This document shows, piece by piece, positions 59,461 to 64,000 of a DNA stretch of 64,000 nucleotides. The first letter of the stretch is position 1, and every line of letters starts with the position of its first letter. The notes beneath the pieces were generated by a model. That model saw only the letters and a program-made list of their open reading frames with translations. It was not told the origin of the DNA and searched no databases. The position numbers and the translations under genes are program-made. This stretch comes from G963556115 sp963678205 (GTDB taxonomy: Bacteria > Planctomycetota > SZUA-567). Location of the stretch: NCBI GenBank assembly GCA_963678205.1, contig OY782760.1, positions 2,356,001 to 2,420,000 on the forward strand, written 5' to 3'.

Positions 59461-62274
59461 ATGAATACTATCGAATTTGGAGTTATTTCTGGGGAATGTC
59501 ACATACGGCTGGTACTTATTGCCGATTATTCAGAGGATGTCATAATGTTGAAAGAGGTGCTTGAAAAAAGCCGGCATTATCACTTTGTGATCAAACACGT
59601 ATTGTCACTGCTTGAAGCGGAGCGCTATTTCTTACAGAACACCGCTGATATAGCTTTGCTGGAACTGGAGATTGAAGGAAGGGAAGATTTCAGTGTCTTG
59701 TCACGAGCCAGGGAATTTTTGGGGGTTGTTCCCTTGATTACCCTGGTGACTGCAGAGAATGCAGCATTGGGCATGGAATCACTCAAAGTCGGGGTACAGG
59801 ATTATATCTTAAAAGATGCCGTTCATGACAATGAAAATAAATTGCCTGAGATTGTCGGTAAATCAGTGTATAGAGCTAAGGTTCAGAGTCGAGAGAATTT
59901 GCGGAGCGCATTTCTCGAACATATACGTCAATCGACTGATACAGAGCTGATAATTAAGGATACAATTGCTGATTTACGCGCATACACAGGGATATCAAAT
60001 ATTAATCTGGTGTTGTATAATGCTGATATGTCAAGTTTTAGCTATTATGACAACAAAGGTAAAAAGATAAAAGCGCTATATCATACAGAATCCGACTGTG
60101 AACATCAGGCGCTGGCTCCTATAGCATTATATCAAATAGTACTTGGCGGTGCTGCCGGAAGATACCCGAATAATTCAAGTGCCCGAGGAAGTTTTTGGGT
60201 GAATAACTTTCCAGAGTTTTTTGAAGAACATGTTAAAGCCGATTCCTCAAGCTTCATGGACTGTGAGTATATTGCTCAGCGTTACAGTTCATTGGCGCTA
60301 ATTCCGCTGCAGACGCAGGGTGATATAATTGGTCTACTCCAGCTGGTGGCAAAAGATGCAGACAGGATAATGCGTGCTGAAATAGAATTTCTTGAAGATA
60401 TGGCGATGATTATGGCAATTATTCTACAGCAGAATATGCGAATAGTTCAATCAGCCGATAACGAGATAAAATTTAGAACAATTTTTGAATTTTTACACAT
60501 CGGAATTATTGTTGAAGATATTGGCTCTGCGGGTATTGCAATGGTTAATGCGAGAGCTCGTGAGCTTACTGGCATGCCTGAAGAGGTAATTATTGAGAAA
60601 GGAATCAGATATTTCTTTCCAGATCTGGCAGCGGGGACGGATAGATTAGTGGAAGAGTACTTTAAACCGCATGAGACCTATATGTGTTCAGAGGCACGGA
60701 GTATTCATGTGCTGCGTGCAACTAAGGTTGTAACTATTCGAGGAAGGAAATTACGTATAATCAGTTTCAGTGATCTGACAGATAAGGATAAATCTCAGGA
60801 GGAGGTTATCAAACTGTCACGTTTTCCCAATGAAAATCCTTATCCAGTACTCCGTGTAGCGGTATCTGGTAAAATTCTATATCATAATGCTGCAGGACGA
60901 GATTTTCTTCCCTATATCTGCGCAGATAATAATAATCTTCTTAACCCCGCGTTTTTCAGGTTAATTAAAGACTGTTTCGATTCTGGAGCATTATGCTCAC
61001 AAGAAGTGAATTGCGGTGAAAGACTTTATTCTATTTATTTGCGTCCGATCCTTGAAGAAAATTATGTAAATATTTATGGTGTTGATATTACAGACCAGCG
61101 AAGGATAGAAAAGCAATTGCGTCATAGTGAGAAGATGCAGGCCATCGGGCAACTTGCTGGTGGAATCGCCCATGAATTTAATAATCAGCTGGCTGTTATA
61201 AACGGTTTTTCTGAGCTGGTATTAGGATTCCCCCCAGTGGCTGAGTCGGCAAAGTATTCAAATATGCTTCAAGAAGTGATCCGCGCTGGAGAGAGGGCTG
61301 CCGATCTCACTAGGCAGCTCTTGACCTACTGCAGACAAAAAGAGGTGTATCTAGATATTATTGATGTGAATGAAATAATATTAGATATGGAAATGATGCT
61401 GCAACGTATTATTGGTGAGGATATCGCACTGTTGACAAATCTCGAAGCACAGCCTTATCTAGTTGAGATTGACAAGGGACAGTTGAGTGATGTATTGATA
61501 AATCTCTGCGCCAACGCCAGGGATGCGATGACACAGGGTGGGCGCATAGTCGTCACTACTGAAAACGGCATGTGGCATAATGAAATAGTTGATGATGAGA
61601 ATGCAGTGCTTTCCGGGCCATATATCCGTATAACTGTAGCTGATACTGGCCAAGGAATGGATGAAGATACCATCAAACGGATATTTGAGCCTTTCTTTAC
61701 CACTAAACCTGTAGGTAAGGGAACAGGATTGGGATTGGCTATGGTATACGGGGTAGTCAAAGAACGCAGGGGAACTATCGCTGTGCGCAGCAATATAGGA
61801 AAAGGCTCAGTCTTTGAACTTTGTTTTCCGGCTTCAGGAAAGCAGAATTCATCAGCGAGCTCTACAAGTGTTATCGAGACTGTTGACAAGGCTCAGTTGC
61901 AGGGAAGTGATACAATAATCGTGGTTGAGGATGAAAACGGTGTCCTCATGTATGTAACAACGGTGCTGCGTGATGCTGGGTATACTGTCCTGCAGAGTAA
62001 TAACCCAATAGAAGCAATCAGATTGTTTGAACGTAATTTAGATTCAATTTCAATTATTCTTTCCGATGTCGTAATGCCGGAGATGTCTGGATTTGAACTT
62101 ATCAAGCGGTTACGCGAGCAAAAACCGCTACTGAAAGCGGTATGCATGTCTGGATACAGTCAGGACATGCTACACAAAAAAGCCGATATAGAAGGTGATA
62201 TTCCGATTATTAATAAACCTGTAAGTCCTACCGAACTACTAATGGTTATTGATCGGATAAAGAACAAAATTTAG
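59461..62274 (+). CDS. Hybrid sensor histidine kinase with degenerate N-terminal receiver
   Basis: Cytoplasmic signalling protein of 937 residues. Domains in order: receiver-like (about 15-130), GAF (about 160-330), PAS (about 340-450), a second PAS-like segment (about 455-550), HisKA with GGIAHEFNNQLAVINGFSEL (His571), HATPase (NLCANARDAM, VADTGQGMDEDTIKRIFEPFF, GTGLGLAMVYGVV), and a C-terminal receiver (ILSDVVMPEMSG, Asp869). In the first receiver the usual acceptor Asp position is Glu (LLELEI, residue 68), so it cannot be phosphorylated normally. No membrane segment is seen. Base composition is visibly richer in G+C than neighbouring genes, and it follows a decayed region, suggesting transfer. 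Confidence 0.9.
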   Translation: MNTIEFGVISGECHIRLVLIADYSEDVIMLKEVLEKSRHYHFVIKHVLSLLEAERYFLQNTADIALLELEIEGREDFSVLSRAREFLGVVPLITLVTAENAALGMESLKVGVQDYILKDAVHDNENKLPEIVGKSVYRAKVQSRENLRSAFLEHIRQSTDTELIIKDTIADLRAYTGISNINLVLYNADMSSFSYYDNKGKKIKALYHTESDCEHQALAPIALYQIVLGGAAGRYPNNSSARGSFWVNNFPEFFEEHVKADSSSFMDCEYIAQRYSSLALIPLQTQGDIIGLLQLVAKDADRIMRAEIEFLEDMAMIMAIILQQNMRIVQSADNEIKFRTIFEFLHIGIIVEDIGSAGIAMVNARARELTGMPEEVIIEKGIRYFFPDLAAGTDRLVEEYFKPHETYMCSEARSIHVLRATKVVTIRGRKLRIISFSDLTDKDKSQEEVIKLSRFPNENPYPVLRVAVSGKILYHNAAGRDFLPYICADNNNLLNPAFFRLIKDCFDSGALCSQEVNCGERLYSIYLRPILEENYVNIYGVDITDQRRIEKQLRHSEKMQAIGQLAGGIAHEFNNQLAVINGFSELVLGFPPVAESAKYSNMLQEVIRAGERAADLTRQLLTYCRQKEVYLDIIDVNEIILDMEMMLQRIIGEDIALLTNLEAQPYLVEIDKGQLSDVLINLCANARDAMTQGGRIVVTTENGMWHNEIVDDENAVLSGPYIRITVADTGQGMDEDTIKRIFEPFFTTKPVGKGTGLGLAMVYGVVKERRGTIAVRSNIGKGSVFELCFPASGKQNSSASSTSVIETVDKAQLQGSDTIIVVEDENGVLMYVTTVLRDAGYTVLQSNNPIEAIRLFERNLDSISIILSDVVMPEMSGFELIKRLREQKPLLKAVCMSGYSQDMLHKKADIEGDIPIINKPVSPTELLMVIDRIKNKI

Positions 62275-62890
62275 TGTGAGCACTGGTAAAATAAGATTTC
62301 TGCTATAAAGTTTTTTTGTAGATGTAGTGTTGAATTTTTGAGAAATCATGCCTCTTAGGCTGATTTAGGTGGTAGATGACTAATTATAAGGTAAAGGAGC
62401 GATAAAACAGCAGTTGTGCTAACTTTCTGTTATTTTTAAATTTTTAGAATTATGGTTTGCATTATTAAGATTAATTCAAAATTATATTAGGAGTATTTAG
62501 TATTGCAGTAACCTGTTTTTCATATTATCTATTAAAGAAGCTCACCAATCATAAAACTGGTTGGAATATAAATCATAAATGAATAGAAATAAATTGCACA
62601 TTCACCCCAGTTCAAAGTAGTACAAATTTTTTTTTTTTGAATCCGCGTAAAATTACGCCATACCGAAAGCAGGAAAACAAAAAATTAACGAAAACATAGT
62701 GAACACAAACTAATACCCAAAAAGGAACTCTCCCTGTTACAAATTAAGAATATGTAAATAATTTCTTATACTATAACCAGTCTCTATTTACAAGACATGT
62801 CAAACTAATAATAAAGCACGCCAAGAGGTAGGCGTGCTTTATTATTAGTTTGACATTTTTAGCGTATACATCAACGCTTAAGTTAAACGA
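62275..62890. other. AT-rich gap after the hybrid kinase
   Basis: No convincing gene. It contains an 11-base T run near 62627 and, at its right end, the 26-bp inverted repeat that terminates ridA. Confidence 0.5.
62797..62856 (-). terminator. 26-bp inverted repeat terminator of ridA
   Basis: Perfect 26-bp arms with an 8-base loop (AAGAGGTA on the plus strand). The core GCACGCC/GGCGTGC followed by TTTATTATTAG on the minus strand is a good Rho-independent terminator. The arms extend well beyond what that needs. Confidence 0.8.
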
Positions 62891-63277
62891 CTAATTCTTT
62901 CCAGCCCACATCTCAATCTCAACAAGAAAGGTCTCTAGCAAACCAGTCTGAACAGCAGTACGACACGGTAGAGGTTGATCAAAATATGTCACATAAACTT
63001 CATTAAACCTTGGCCAAAGATCCAGATCTGTCAAGTATACATTGGTCTTAAATACATCATTAAGCGTACAGCCCGCATATGACAATTGTTTAATGCAATT
63101 CTCCATTGTAAACTTTGTTTGCGATTCTATATCATCTCCAATAACGACACCGTCCATATTTATAGATGCTTGACCAGATATCAATACAAACTTACTCGCA
63201 TTTACTTCTAATACTGGAGAGTATGGACCTGCGGTAATATGTTGTACTGCACCTTCTGGAATTTGTTTAATAGACAC
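62891..63277 (-). CDS. ridA: RidA/YjgF-family imine deaminase
   Basis: Hydrolyses reactive enamine/imine products of PLP enzymes. The 128 residues show GPYSPVLEVNASKFVLISGQ, TDLDLWPRFNEVYVTYF and the active-site block PCRTAVQTGLLETFLVEIEMWA with the conserved Arg and Glu. TTTGAAAAGGAGAAATA precedes the ATG. It follows the SelA-like gene by 52 bases on the same strand, which fits its usual role beside an ammonia-releasing PLP enzyme. Confidence 0.94.
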   Translation of the reverse strand: MSIKQIPEGAVQHITAGPYSPVLEVNASKFVLISGQASINMDGVVIGDDIESQTKFTMENCIKQLSYAGCTLNDVFKTNVYLTDLDLWPRFNEVYVTYFDQPLPCRTAVQTGLLETFLVEIEMWAGKN

Positions 63278-63329
63278 TATTTCTCCTTTTCAAATTTATA
63301 AATTACAACTATTTAACTAACTTCTGTTA

Positions 63330-64000
63330 CTATCTAAAACTTTTTAAATAGTTAGCTTCAAATTCTTGAAACTTTTTTATTACAAATGGTAATTCATCAT
63401 CGTAAATTGTCATAGGATTTATATAGAAGAACTTACCCTCTGGTTTAATAAATACCGGAGATTCACCATTTCTCATTTCCTGAGCAATCTCGCTTAAATC
63501 TAAATCCCTGTTGACCGTCACTCTGACAAATGCCATTGGTTGACCTGCTTCGTTTGGAAAGACTCTCTCAACACTAAATAGCTCACTCTTAGATAAGGCG
63601 CTTATTATCTTCTGAACCATATCCTCTGCTCTTTTATCTTCCTCTGCTGGGTCAATCTCCATATATTGCTCAATTGCTGAATACAACCCAATAATTTCCT
63701 CTCTGCCAGTTTTTAGCATCCTGCCAAAACCATAGTTTGGAAAATTAGTTTCATGTACAATATCCATAAAGTCACTCTTACCTACAATGAGACCACTTGA
63801 TTGAGGTCCACGTAAGTATTTTCCACCGCTGAATATCGCTACAGTTGCCCCCATTTGAGTAAACTTCCACAAATTTTCACGTGGTGGTAACTGAGCGGCG
63901 GCATCAACAATAACTGGTAAATTATATTTATTGCCAACTAAAATTGTTTCTTCTAAAGAAAGAGCTCCAGGAGTATCCAAACCATATGGAGACGAAATAA
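63330..64000 (-). CDS. SelA/DgaE-family PLP-dependent enzyme (5' end outside window)
   Basis: C-terminal part of a fold-type I PLP enzyme; the frame is open to the window edge, so the N-terminus is missing. Visible blocks are VIVDAAAQLPPRENLWKFTQMGA, the PLP Lys in IFSGGKYLRGPQSSG, and FGRMLKTGREEIIGLYSAIEQYM. These match the group of SelA-like enzymes that includes D-glucosaminate-6-phosphate ammonia-lyase (DgaE) and related dehydratases, rather than true selenocysteine synthase. The adjacent RidA supports an enzyme that yields an enamine/imine intermediate. Substrate not determinable here. Confidence 0.8.
   Translation of the reverse strand, partial: ISSPYGLDTPGALSLEETILVGNKYNLPVIVDAAAQLPPRENLWKFTQMGATVAIFSGGKYLRGPQSSGLIVGKSDFMDIVHETNFPNYGFGRMLKTGREEIIGLYSAIEQYMEIDPAEEDKRAEDMVQKIISALSKSELFSVERVFPNEAGQPMAFVRVTVNRDLDLSEIAQEMRNGESPVFIKPEGKFFYINPMTIYDDELPFVIKKFQEFEANYLKSFR

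Noticed and set aside
63330..64000. Selenocysteine synthase SelA
   Set aside because: The visible blocks fit the SelA-like/DgaE group; without the N-terminus and with RidA beside it, true SelA is not supported.
1..64000. CRISPR arrays, tRNA or rRNA genes, intact insertion sequences
   Set aside because: None seen on reading both strands; short repeats present are terminators, operators or the nuclease-remnant duplication. A tRNA scan was not run.

Overview
The window is AT-rich bacterial chromosome with no rRNA, tRNA, intact insertion sequence or CRISPR array that I can recognise. The gene set is Gram-negative: porin, ExbB/ExbD-type pair, lipoproteins, PBP2/RodA. It also carries a Rnf complex, bacillithiol-type BshC, a TPR protein with Ig-like repeats and a Cys/Lys/Val-rich repeat protein reminiscent of planctomycetal YTV-type wall proteins. 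My best guess is a PVC-superphylum bacterium (Lentisphaerota-like), probably anaerobic or facultative and from a saline or marine-type habitat (Rnf, FeoAB, N-acetyl-beta-lysine synthesis, Trk). This placement is an inference, not a demonstration.

Layout. 1-15 kb: serine acetyltransferase (cut by the left edge), Ig-repeat/TPR exported protein, a leftward block of GT2, BshC and two CNNM/CBS proteins, a 41-aa basic protein with glycyl-tRNA synthetase, then MetH, a Cys-cluster protein and a secreted metallopeptidase-like protein. 15-18.2 kb: YTV-like repeat protein, thioredoxin-CcdA fusion, MntP. 18.2-24.2 kb: leftward rnfE-A-B-C-D plus a DUF6599-like lipoprotein, with no rnfG. 25.7-30.6 kb: nifS, two PilZ proteins, nifU, apbE and a BadF-type ATPase, closely packed. 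30.6-33.7 kb: porin, a degenerate L,D-transpeptidase and a DUF3089 hydrolase. 33.9-37.7 kb: iron uptake (DtxR-like regulator, FeoA, FeoB, ferredoxin, small FeoB-associated protein) with two near-identical operator-like palindromes.

37.7-46.7 kb: split chromate transporter, then a long leftward block exbB-exbD-mrdA-rodA-murI-trkH-trkA. 46.8-52.4 kb: 5-formyl-THF cyclo-ligase, a marR-ablA-ablB operon for the osmolyte N-acetyl-beta-lysine, and a second MarR with an MFS transporter. 52.5-62.3 kb is accessory in character: two chemoreceptors, two decayed thermonuclease copies flanking the second one, other decayed sequence, and a hybrid histidine kinase of visibly higher GC. The right edge has RidA and a partial SelA/DgaE-like PLP enzyme.

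Functional links. Rnf, the 2x[4Fe-4S] ferredoxin, the Fe-S assembly genes, ApbE and the radical-type ATPase form a plausible low-potential electron and cofactor theme. FeoAB with its DtxR regulator would supply the iron. AblAB, the EctR/CosR-like MarR and TrkAH fit osmotic adaptation. The points most worth checking are the missing RnfG, the L,D-transpeptidase lacking both catalytic residues, the ExbD-like protein lacking the channel aspartate, the paired operators around feo, and the duplicated nuclease remnants around a chemoreceptor.
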